8,471 nucleotides of DNA from NCBI GenBank assembly GCA_026225435.1, contig JAMFST010000066.1, forward strand, positions 1-8,471, in the 5' to 3' direction. Below are positions 1 through 6,560 of this stretch, in pieces; the first letter of the stretch is position 1; every line of letters begins with the position of its first letter. The position numbers and the translations under genes are program-made. Source of the DNA: Labilithrix luteola. Its GTDB lineage: Bacteria > Myxococcota_A > Polyangia > Polyangiales > Polyangiaceae. The notes under the pieces were generated by a model. That model was not told where the DNA came from. It worked only from the letters and a program-made list of their open reading frames with translations, and did not search any database.

Positions 1-1730
1 CAGGTTGTCGATGGGGAGGAAGCCGCCAGCGGTGGACGAGCAGTTGTTGCTCGCGTCGTAGGTGCCGGTCCCGTAGGGCGGGTCACAGTTGCTGTCGAAG
101 ACGTACGCCCCGTTGCGCAGCGTCATGCGGATGTCGTGGCCGTCGACGCGCACGCTGCGCGACTGCGTGAGGGCCGGCGTCGACTTGTCCGGGTTGATGA
201 TCCCGTCGGCGTACCAGTCGGTGAAGTCGGCGGCGCTGGTGAGCTCGATGCCGTTGGAGCTGCTGGTGCCGCTCCCCGTGGTGGCGTTGAAGACGGGGAT
301 GCCGTTGGTGAGCGTCGACTTGACGAGGTTGAGCGAGGCGCTGGTGCCCCCGTAGCGCTCGAAGTCGGGGTGCCCGTACACGAGAGCGGCCGCGTCGAGC
401 GCGCCCTTGTAGGTGGTGGTGTAATAGAGCATGTCGCGGTACACGACCGGCACGTCGACCGTCGTCGGCGGGGTCTGCGTGAGCGTGGTGCACGAGTACC
501 CCTGCTCCACGGTGCAAGTCGACGAGCAGCCGTCGCCGTTGAGCGTGTTGCCGTCGTCGCAGGCCTCTCCCGCGAAGTCGAAGACGAGCCCGTCACCGCA
601 GACGGCGACGCAGGCACCGTTGGGGCAGCTCGGCTCGAGCTGGCAGTCGGCCGAGCAGCCGTCGTACGCCTTGTTGTTCCCGTCGTCGCAGCGCTCCGTC
701 CCCTCGATCTTGCTGTTGCCGCAGACCGTCGGTGCGCAGGTCTCGTAGCCCGGGTTCGGCGTCGCGTAGCTGCACGCGTAGTTGGTGACGACGGTGCTCG
801 GCTGGGTGGTCGCGGTCGGCGCGGTGACCGTGGTCGTGGTCGCCAGGTGGCACGTCGCGTCGCAGCCTGCCTGGGGGTGCGTGCCGACGTCGCACTGCTC
901 GGAGCCGGCGACGATGCCGTCTCCGCACTTGGCGGCGACGCAGGGGACGCCGGGGATGGTGCAGCTCCAGCCGGGGGTCACCGCGCAGGCAGGGGTGGCG
1001 GTGGCCGGACTGCAGCCGGCGGTCTGGTTCCCCGGCCCCTCGTCGCACTGCTCGGAGCCTTCGATCTTCCCGTCGCCGCAAATCCAGGTGTTGGTGCAGT
1101 CCTTCCCCGCCGTCGGGCAGACGTAGCCTTGGAAGGCCGTCGAGCAATCGGCGGCGCAGCCCGAGGTGGGTGTCCCCACGTCGGAGCCGGTGTCGCAGGC
1201 TTCGCCCGGATCGAGGAAGCCGTCGCCGCAGACGGCCACCTTCACCGGCGCGCTGCAGCCGCTGTCGGCGCCGGCCTTGATGACCCCTGCCTCCACCAGC
1301 TCGTCGCAGTTGCGCGTGTCGACGCAGGGCTGGTCGGCGACGCAGGCGTAGTAGTCCCCCTCCAGCTGACAGCTCGACGAACAGCCGTCGCCGCTGGCGG
1401 TGTTGCCGTCGTCGCACGTCTCGCCCGGCTCGATCACGCCGTCGCCGCACACCTCGGGGACGCACGCGAGCGGCGTCGCGTCGCAGTCGACCGCGCCTCC
1501 GCCACCGTCGCCGGTCCCGTTGTTGTTCCCGGTGGTGACCGTGATGCCCGGCGCGGTCGCGTCCCCCTGATCGTCGCCGAGGGTGCCGCTACCGGAGTCG
1601 ATGGTGGTCCCGACCGGGGCTCCCGAGTCGAAGTTGGAGGTGTCGCCCCCCCTCCGCCACAGTCCACGAGCGCCATCGGCACTCCGGTGAGCGCGACGAC
1701 TCCAAGCAAGACAAAGGCGCGATTCCGCAT
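1..1730 (-). CDS. Cys-rich repeat / fibro-slime domain surface protein, frameshifted at a poly-G run, 3' end outside window
   Basis: The start at 1730 (ATG) encodes a signal peptide: basic MRNR, a hydrophobic core, then a cysteine at residue 24 followed by Gly residues, as in lipoproteins. The lipobox (ALVDC) is poor because Asp sits at -1. From about 1650 down to position 1 the body reads without a stop in a different frame, so the gene is whole only if one G is added to the seven-G run at 1646-1652. Without correction the product ends after 98 residues. The body holds a Gly/Thr/Asn-rich linker, six Cys-rich repeats of the Myxococcus disulfide-repeat/DUF4215 type (514-1452), and a segment resembling the fibro-slime domain of Fibrobacter and myxobacterial secreted proteins: YRD and GHPDFERYGG (about 300-440), DFTDWY (about 215-225), GAYVFDSNC and GGFLPID near the left edge. 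A structural, adhesive or extracellular-matrix role is inferred. No clear Shine-Dalgarno precedes the ATG. The body is certain; the start is less so. Confidence 0.85.
514..1452 (-). repeat. Six Myxococcus-type cysteine-rich repeats (protein-level)
   Basis: Six copies each begin with a CGDG-like motif (CGNS in one), continue through a conserved Glu and a CD(D/T/E/V)G motif, and close with GC...C. They lie at about 1363-1452, 1144-1233, 985-1083, 850-930, 643-726 and 514-603. Copies 1 and 6 are the most canonical, with CDDGN and GDGCSS. Copies 2 to 4 have altered loops between the CD motif and the final cysteines. A Thr-rich linker (about 790-840) separates copies 4 and 5. In characterised myxobacterial proteins such repeats are disulfide-bonded extracellular modules. 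Confidence 0.9.
1646..1652 (-). other. Seven-G homopolymer at the frameshift point
   Basis: On the minus strand, GTG GAC TGT GGC GGA is followed by seven G and then CGACACC. The signal-peptide frame reads on as GGG GGG GCG ACA, giving a Pro/Arg-rich nonsense peptide. The frame of the repeat domain reads GGC GAC ACC (Gly-Asp-Thr). Eight G, or five, would join the two. The run lies just after the putative lipid-anchor cysteine. It may be a consensus or sequencing error in a homopolymer, a phase-variable tract, or a real mutation; the window alone cannot decide. Confidence 0.85.
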
Positions 1731-1767
1731 GATGGAACCGTCGCAGTCTTTTTAGCGTCTCTCAACT

Positions 1768-1791
1768 TATCTGCGCCGATTCGCGCAGATA
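1768..1791 (-). promoter_or_regulatory. Perfect 9-bp inverted repeat, possible operator or leader hairpin
   Basis: TATCTGCGC and GCGCAGATA form a perfect inverted repeat around a 6-nt loop, 37 bp upstream of the ATG of the Cys-rich gene. There is no T-run after it on either strand, so it is a poor intrinsic terminator. Its symmetry and position fit a dimeric-regulator site or a 5'-leader hairpin for the Cys-rich surface protein gene. An A-rich stretch (TAAAAA, 1749-1754 on the minus strand) lies between it and the start and could be part of a weak -10. The function is inferred. Confidence 0.45.
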
Positions 1792-1800
1792 GGGAGGACA

Positions 1801-1823
1801 ACAGGCCGCGATGGACGGCCTGT
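1801..1823 (-). terminator. Hairpin downstream of the transaldolase gene, possible terminator
   Basis: ACAGGCCG (1801-1808) and CGGCCTGT (1816-1823) form a perfect 8-bp stem with a 7-nt loop, about 32 bp past the transaldolase stop in the direction of transcription. The GC-rich stem suits a transcription terminator, but no T-tract follows on the minus strand, so termination is only possible. With the repeat at 1768-1791 it makes two tandem hairpins in a 125-bp gap that holds no gene. Confidence 0.3.
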
Positions 1824-1855
1824 GCCCACCTCTAGCGTTCAGCTTTGCAGCGGAA

Positions 1856-2515
1856 TCACTTCTTCTTGCCGCGGTTCCGCCAGGCGGAGTTGAACTCCTC
1901 GATGGTCGTCTCGGTGCGCGGGTTCCACACCATCTTGCGGAGGATCGGCGGGGTGATGGTGGGCACGTGGGCGCCGGCCTCGAGCGCCTCGTTCACGTCC
2001 ATGATGTGACGCATCGAGCCGACGATGATCTTCGCGTCGAGCTCCTCGCGGTCGATCACGTCGCGGGTCGCCGCGATGACCGGGCGCACGTCGTAGCCCA
2101 TGTCGCGCACGCGGCCGCTGAAGATGCTCACGTAGGTCGCGCCGGCGAGGGCGGCCAGGTAGGCCTGGTTCATCGCCATCAGGCAGGTGACGTTGGTCTT
2201 CACGCCCTTCTTGGTCAGCGCGTGGACGACGCGCAGCCCGTGCTCGCTCATCGGCACCTTGATGACGATGCGCTTCGGATCGTAGGCGCAGTATTCCTCC
2301 GCCTCGACCAGCATGTCCTTCTCGTTCTCCGTCGTCAGCTCGACGGACACGTCGCCCCAGGACACCGCGAGGATCGCCTTGACCACGTCGGAGAGGACCG
2401 CGTCGGGCTGCTCCTTGGCGATGATCAGCGGGTTGGTGGTGACGCCGGAGAGGCATCCCCAGGCGAAGAGGTCCTGGATTTCTTTGGGATCCGAGCTGTC
2501 GAGGAAGATGGCCAT
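1856..2515 (-). CDS. Transaldolase of the small TalC/FSA-type family
   Basis: This 219-residue cytoplasmic class I aldolase has the usual length of the short TalC/MipB/fructose-6-phosphate aldolase family. Visible signatures are Asp6 (FLDSSD), TTNP at 26-29, the Schiff-base Lys86 in VIKVPM, Thr110, AALAGATYVS at 121-130, Arg135, and the phosphate-binding region GSMR at 166-169. Two positions that separate activities read as transaldolase: Glu59 (Gln in E. coli FsaA) and Phe132 (Tyr in FsaA, Phe178 in TalB). The likely role is transfer of a dihydroxyacetone unit between sugar phosphates in the pentose phosphate pathway. The family's usual GRxDD stretch is changed to GRVRDMG. The ATG at 2515 has a GGAG ribosome site 7 nt upstream. 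The gene is divergent from the GH5 gene and co-directional with the Cys-rich gene, from which two hairpins separate it. Family is certain; transaldolase rather than aldolase activity is probable. Confidence 0.93.
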   Translation of the reverse strand: MAIFLDSSDPKEIQDLFAWGCLSGVTTNPLIIAKEQPDAVLSDVVKAILAVSWGDVSVELTTENEKDMLVEAEEYCAYDPKRIVIKVPMSEHGLRVVHALTKKGVKTNVTCLMAMNQAYLAALAGATYVSIFSGRVRDMGYDVRPVIAATRDVIDREELDAKIIVGSMRHIMDVNEALEAGAHVPTITPPILRKMVWNPRTETTIEEFNSAWRNRGKKK

Positions 2516-2522
2516 CTGGAAA

Positions 2523-2526
2523 CTCC
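2523..2526 (-). promoter_or_regulatory. Ribosome binding site of the transaldolase gene
   Basis: GGAG on the minus strand lies 7 nt before the ATG at 2515. It is the clearest Shine-Dalgarno in the window and supports this start over the overlapping longer frame. Confidence 0.6.
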
Positions 2527-2559
2527 GGGAAGGAAGAGGCGGGCGACGCGGGGAGCGGG

Positions 2560-2588
2560 ACCATAGGCGAAGTGCCCGGGTAGGCCAA
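2560..2588 (-). promoter_or_regulatory. Candidate sigma70-like promoter for the transaldolase gene
   Basis: On the minus strand TTGGCC (2583-2588) and TATGGT (2560-2565) are 17 bp apart, each matching 4 of 6 consensus bases. This would place the transcript start about 35-40 nt before the ATG. It lies in the 114-bp divergent gap shared with the GH5 gene. I see no equally good match on the plus strand. Chance matches of this quality are common, so this is only a candidate. Confidence 0.3.
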
Positions 2589-2629
2589 GCAGCTCCGCGG
2601 ACCTTCGGCTAGCGTGGGCCGAGCTCGTC

Positions 2630-3646
2630 GTGCGCCTCTCGCTTCTCGCGCTCGCTTCGCTTCTCCTCCTGTCGTGCGCGGCAGCGACACCCCGCGCGCG
2701 CGTGCCGGATCCGTCCTCGTCGATGCACGTGGTCGGGCGCTTCCTCTACGACGCGCGGGGGGAGCGCGTGGTGCTCCGCGGCGTGAACAAGATGACCATC
2801 TGGGTGGACGTCCCTCACGGGACCGACCCGTTCCCCGAGATCGCGCGGACCGGCGCCAACGTCGCGCGCATCGTCTGGAACGACACCGGGACGGCGGACG
2901 CGCTCGATCGCGCTCTCTCGCAGTGCCTCGCCGCGCACATGATCCCCATGATCGAGAACCACGACGCGACCGGCGACCTGTCCCACCTCCCGCGGGTGAT
3001 GGCGTACTGGACGCGGCCCGACGTCGTCGCCGTGCTGAAGAAGCACCAGGAGCACCTGCTGCTCAACATCGCCAACGAAGCGGGAGACAAGACGGTCGCC
3101 GACGAGGCCTTCGTCGCCGAGTACGCCGCCGACGTTCGCGCGCTCCGGGGCGCCGGCCTGCTCATGCCGCTGATCATCGACGCGCCCGACTGGGGGAAGA
3201 ACCTCGACCTCCTCTTGCGGGTCGCGGATCGGCTCACCGCGAGCGATCCGCGCCACGACCTGCTCTTCTCCGTCCACCTGTACTGGCGCTACTCGCGCGG
3301 GCAGACCGACGCCGAGGTCACCGAGAAGCTGCGCGAGAGCGTGACCCGGAACGTCCCGCTGATCGTCGGCGAGCTCTCCTCCTACGTCTCCGACGGCAGC
3401 AACGACACGGACAGCGTCCGCTACCAGAACATCCTCGAGCAGTGCGCGCGGGACGACATCGGGTGGTTGGTCTGGGAGTGGGGGCCGGGCAACATGGACG
3501 AGAAGACCGGCCGCCTGCTCCCGTGGATGGGCATGACCACGGACGGCAGGTTCGACACCCTGAACGGCTGGGGCAGGGACATCGCGCTGGAGAACCCCTT
3601 CGGCATCGCGAAGACGTCGCGTCGTCCACGGAGCGTGGCGGAGTAA
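2630..3646 (+). CDS. GH5-family glycoside hydrolase lipoprotein (mannanase/cellulase-like)
   Basis: This 338-residue protein starts at GTG with a lipoprotein signal peptide (LLLLSC, Cys16; Ala at +2). The catalytic region follows the GH5 layout: VLRGVN at 48-53, GANVARI with conserved Arg80, ENHDATGD at 109-116, the acid/base Glu150 in NIANE, FSVHLY at 213-218, the nucleophile Glu248 in IVGE, and the substrate-platform Trp stretch GWLVWEWGPGN at 278-288. This motif order most resembles bacterial mannanases and cellulases of the GH5_8 type. It probably cleaves a beta-1,4-linked mannan or glucan at the outer surface or in the periplasm. The protein is compact and I see no carbohydrate-binding module. 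It is divergent from the transaldolase and is followed 44 bp later by an exported aldo/keto reductase, probably in one transcript. The RBS is weak. Family is highly likely; the exact substrate is unknown. Confidence 0.88.
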   Translation: MRLSLLALASLLLLSCAAATPRARVPDPSSSMHVVGRFLYDARGERVVLRGVNKMTIWVDVPHGTDPFPEIARTGANVARIVWNDTGTADALDRALSQCLAAHMIPMIENHDATGDLSHLPRVMAYWTRPDVVAVLKKHQEHLLLNIANEAGDKTVADEAFVAEYAADVRALRGAGLLMPLIIDAPDWGKNLDLLLRVADRLTASDPRHDLLFSVHLYWRYSRGQTDAEVTEKLRESVTRNVPLIVGELSSYVSDGSNDTDSVRYQNILEQCARDDIGWLVWEWGPGNMDEKTGRLLPWMGMTTDGRFDTLNGWGRDIALENPFGIAKTSRRPRSVAE

Positions 3647-3690
3647 GCGCTGCAGGGGGGCGGCGCGAACCGTGCTGTGTCGAGCCGTCC

Positions 3691-4776
3691 ATGAGCGACG
3701 GAACGACGGGGCGACGGAAATTCGTGGCTGGGCTGGGCGCCGTGGTCGTGGCGGGGTGCACGAAGCCCCCGCCCGATCGTGACAAGGTTGCTGCACCGGG
3801 GTCGGGCCCGACCCCTAATGCACCGGCGTCGGCGAGCGGTCCGGCCGACTCCAACACCATCACCGCGAGCGGCACCATGACCCGTCGCCGCCTCGGCCGC
3901 ACCAACGAGCAGGTCTCCATGCTCGGCATCGGCGGCTACCACCTCGGCTTGCCCAAGGTGGAAGAGGCGGACGCCCTCCGCATCGTCCACGCCGCCGCCG
4001 ATCACGGCGTCACCTTCTTCGACAACTCCTGGGACTACAACGAGGGCAAGAGCGAGGAGCGGCTCGGCAAGGCGCTCGCCGGGGGCTTGCGGCAGAAGGT
4101 CTTCCTCATGACCAAGCTCGATGGGCGCACCAAGGACTCGGTGACCAGCCAGCTCGAGACCTCGCTCAAGCGCCTGCAGACCGACCACCTCGATCTCGTC
4201 CAGATCCACGAGGTGATCCGCTTCACCGACGCCGAGCGCGTCTTCGCCCCCGGCGGTGCCATCGAGGGGCTGCTCGCCGCCAAGCAAGCCGGCAAGGTGC
4301 GCTTCATCGGCTTCACCGGGCACAAGGATCCGGACATCCACCTGGCGATGATCAACACCGCCAAGGCGCACGGCTTCACCTTCGACACGGTGCAGATGCC
4401 GCTCAACGTGATGGATGCACATTACAAGAGCTTCGCCAGCAACGTGCTGCCGGTGGCCCAGTCGCTCGACATGGGCATCCTGGGGATGAAGACCCTCGGC
4501 GACGGCGTCATCCTCAAGAGCAAGACGGCGACGCCGACCGAGTGCATCCAGTACGCGATGAACCTCCCGACGTCGGTGGTCATCAGCGGCTGCGACAGCC
4601 TCGCCGTCCTCGACCAGGCGCTGAAGGCGGCCTACTCGTTCCAGCCGATCCCGCCGGACCAGGTCGCGGCGCTGCTGGCGCGCACGGCGAGCGCCGGAGC
4701 GAACGGCGAGTTCGAGCTGTTCAAGACCAGCGCGAAGCACGACTCGACGGCGTCGCACCCGGAGTGGCTGGGGTGA
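3691..4776 (+). CDS. Tat-exported aldo/keto reductase lipoprotein
   Basis: The 361-residue product starts at ATG 3691. The frame stays open upstream but only as a shadow of the GH5 gene. The N-terminus has a twin-arginine motif (GRRKFVAG, Arg8-Arg9) and a lipobox VAGC (Cys23, Thr at +2), then a Pro/Ala/Ser-rich linker to about residue 60. The AKR barrel follows, with the full catalytic tetrad Asp111 (FFDN), Tyr116 (WDYNEG), Lys142 (MTKLDG) and His173 (QIHEV). RFIGFTGH at 204-211 and GILGMKTL at 262-269 are also typical. NAD(P)-dependent carbonyl or sugar oxidoreduction is expected. Tat export implies folding with cofactor inside the cell and then action as a membrane-anchored protein outside the cytoplasm. 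The partner may be sugars released by the preceding GH5 enzyme, which is inference. No convincing Shine-Dalgarno is visible. Confidence 0.92.
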   Translation: MSDGTTGRRKFVAGLGAVVVAGCTKPPPDRDKVAAPGSGPTPNAPASASGPADSNTITASGTMTRRRLGRTNEQVSMLGIGGYHLGLPKVEEADALRIVHAAADHGVTFFDNSWDYNEGKSEERLGKALAGGLRQKVFLMTKLDGRTKDSVTSQLETSLKRLQTDHLDLVQIHEVIRFTDAERVFAPGGAIEGLLAAKQAGKVRFIGFTGHKDPDIHLAMINTAKAHGFTFDTVQMPLNVMDAHYKSFASNVLPVAQSLDMGILGMKTLGDGVILKSKTATPTECIQYAMNLPTSVVISGCDSLAVLDQALKAAYSFQPIPPDQVAALLARTASAGANGEFELFKTSAKHDSTASHPEWLG

Positions 4777-4835
4777 ATCGCCCTCGGTGCAGAGCGGGAG
4801 ACGGCGAGCTGCGACGCATGTAAAAGCCTTGGACC

Positions 4836-6560
4836 GTGAACAAGGTCGCCGACTGGGTGGCGCGCGCCGGCTTTCGTCCGGTGCACTACCTGCTGCTCGT
4901 GCTCGTCCACGAGCGCTTGTTCCTCTCCGGTGCGCGCGCGGGGGCCAACGACTGGCGCTACGTCTTCTATCCCTGGGCGGACGCCCTGCGCATCACGCTG
5001 CTCCGCTTCCATCAGTTCCCTTGGTGGAACCCGTGGTCGGTCTCTGGCCAGCCGCTCTTCGCCGATCCGCAGGCGCCGGTGCTCGTGCCGGACACGCTGC
5101 TGGTGCTCGGCTTCGGCGCCGTGATCGGGCTCAAGCTGGTGATCTTCTTCTACCAGTGCGTCGGCTACGAGGGCTCGCGCTTCCTCTGCCGCGATCTCTT
5201 CGGCGAGAGCCGCTTCGTCCAGGCGATGAGCGTCATCCCGGCGCTCTTCCCGGCGCTCCCGCTGCACTTCAACGAGGGGCACATCGTCTTCGTCGTGTTC
5301 CTCCTCTTCCCCTGGTTGCTCGCGCTGGCGCTCTCCTGGGAGCGGAGCACCGCGCGGGCGCTGGGGCTCGGCGTCGTCGTCGCCTGGCACCTCCTCAGCT
5401 ACATCCACTACAGCGTCATCATCTCCCTGACGATCGCCGGCCCCATCGCGGCCACCCGCTTCGTGCGGGCGATCCGCGCGCCCGAGACCTGGCTCCGTGC
5501 CGGGCTCGTCTCCACCGCGATCCTCGGGCTCGCCTACCTCCGCCTGGCGATGACGCTCCCCTTCCTCGCCCACTTTCCCCGCACGGAGCCCAGCCGCTAT
5601 CCCATCGTCGCGACGCTCCACCAGGTGGCGCAGACGCTGGTGCAGCCGCTGCAGGACCGCGACACGAAGTACGGAGCGGCGGGCCTGAACTGGTGGGAGA
5701 TGGATACGTACGTGGGCGTCTTCGGCATCGGTCTGGCGGCGATGAGCCTGCGCCGGTGGAACCGCCGGGGCATGATCCTCGTCGCGGCCGCGGTGCTCTG
5801 TCTGCTGGCCGCGTGGAACAACCGCGACGCGCCGTTTCCCAGCTACTACCTCCACTGGATCCGGCCGTGGGACCACATGGTGGTCATCACGCGCTGGCGG
5901 TTGTACGGCGGTTTCTTTCTCCTCGTCGCCGCCGTCGCCGGGCTGGTTTCCATCCACGACGAGCGGCCACGCCTCGCCGTCGCTCTCGCGCTGCTGACGA
6001 TGCTCGACCTCGGGTTCCACGCGCACCTCGGGTTTCGACGGGTCTTCCGTTTTCCGTCGCCGGAGTACGGCAACTTCGACGCGCCGCCCGTCACCGTTCA
6101 CGACAAGGACGACGAGACCTGGAGCGACGTCCGCGCGAACCGGGTGTCGATGGGAGCGCAGGTCTCGGTGCTCGGGTACGGCTCCCATTATCCAGCGCGC
6201 GACCACGTCGGAACCGCGAGCTATGACGGTGACTACCCCGGAGCGACGGTGCGCGAGTGGTCGCCGAACCACGTGGTCCTCGAGGCTCCGCCGGGCAGCA
6301 CCTTGCGCGTGAACACCAATCCGTCGAGCTACTGGATGATGGACGGGGTGCGGCTGTTTCCCGCGGCGCGCGAGTTCGAGATCGCCCAGCCGTTCACCGT
6401 GGTCGTCCCCGCCAGCGGGCGAGTCGATCTGCGCGCCGAGCCGCCGGGGCTGTCGCGTGCCCTGCTCGTGCAGTCACTCTGCGCCGCCCTCGCGGTGGCC
6501 CTCTTCTTCGTTCTCCGTGCGCGCGATCGTCGTTCAGGGGTGGCCGGCCGTCGCGCGTAG
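4836..6560 (+). CDS. Polytopic membrane protein, YfhO-like (GT-C-like), with C-terminal periplasmic domain
   Basis: This 574-residue protein starts at GTG 4836, the first start codon after an in-frame TAA at 4821. It has about ten or eleven hydrophobic segments, roughly at 15-31, 84-107, 127-143, 148-167, 175-203, 222-245, 292-305, 312-326, 357-373, 378-395 and 541-560. The first extramembrane loop carries NDWRYVFYPW (38-47), WWNPWSVSGQPL (63-74) and ADPQAPVLVPDTLL (76-89). These resemble the D...YPW and WNP...G.P..ADPQ signature of YfhO-like GT-C superfamily proteins, so a lipid-linked sugar transferase or related envelope function is possible but unproven. Residues 405-540 form a beta-rich domain outside the membrane, closed by a last membrane helix. 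That C-terminal part is repeated in the partial gene at 8148-8471. The 3' end overlaps the convergent sulfotransferase-like gene by 27 bp. Confidence 0.85.
   Translation: MNKVADWVARAGFRPVHYLLLVLVHERLFLSGARAGANDWRYVFYPWADALRITLLRFHQFPWWNPWSVSGQPLFADPQAPVLVPDTLLVLGFGAVIGLKLVIFFYQCVGYEGSRFLCRDLFGESRFVQAMSVIPALFPALPLHFNEGHIVFVVFLLFPWLLALALSWERSTARALGLGVVVAWHLLSYIHYSVIISLTIAGPIAATRFVRAIRAPETWLRAGLVSTAILGLAYLRLAMTLPFLAHFPRTEPSRYPIVATLHQVAQTLVQPLQDRDTKYGAAGLNWWEMDTYVGVFGIGLAAMSLRRWNRRGMILVAAAVLCLLAAWNNRDAPFPSYYLHWIRPWDHMVVITRWRLYGGFFLLVAAVAGLVSIHDERPRLAVALALLTMLDLGFHAHLGFRRVFRFPSPEYGNFDAPPVTVHDKDDETWSDVRANRVSMGAQVSVLGYGSHYPARDHVGTASYDGDYPGATVREWSPNHVVLEAPPGSTLRVNTNPSSYWMMDGVRLFPAAREFEIAQPFTVVVPASGRVDLRAEPPGLSRALLVQSLCAALAVALFFVLRARDRRSGVAGRRA
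6228..6533 (+). repeat. Diverged inverted repeat, copy 1 (C-terminal domain of the membrane protein)
   Basis: This part encodes residues 465-566 of the membrane protein and matches the product of 8163-8468 on the other strand at about 62 of 102 residues by hand count. Shared blocks include NPSSYW, RLFPAAREFE, PFTVVVPASG and PPGL. Similarity is also visible at the DNA level, for example around CCCGCGGCGCGCGA. It marks an old gene duplication, not a recent insertion. Confidence 0.85.

Noticed and set aside
136..1755. 539-residue open frame on the plus strand
   Set aside because: It is antisense to the Cys-rich gene. Its composition (Ala/Val/Arg/Gly-rich, no motifs) is what a high-GC shadow gives, while the minus strand shows six clear repeats.
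1839..2690. 283-residue open frame overlapping the transaldolase on the same strand
   Set aside because: It is Arg-rich with no motif. The transaldolase frame has family signatures and the better ribosome site.
2614..3690. In-frame N-terminal extension of the aldo/keto reductase giving 720 residues
   Set aside because: The extra 359 residues are Arg/Pro-rich shadow of the GH5 gene in another frame. The Tat signal beginning at 3691 marks the real start.
4632..6272. 546-residue open frame on the minus strand
   Set aside because: It is charged and low in complexity with no motif, and is antisense to a well-supported polytopic membrane protein and the end of the reductase gene.
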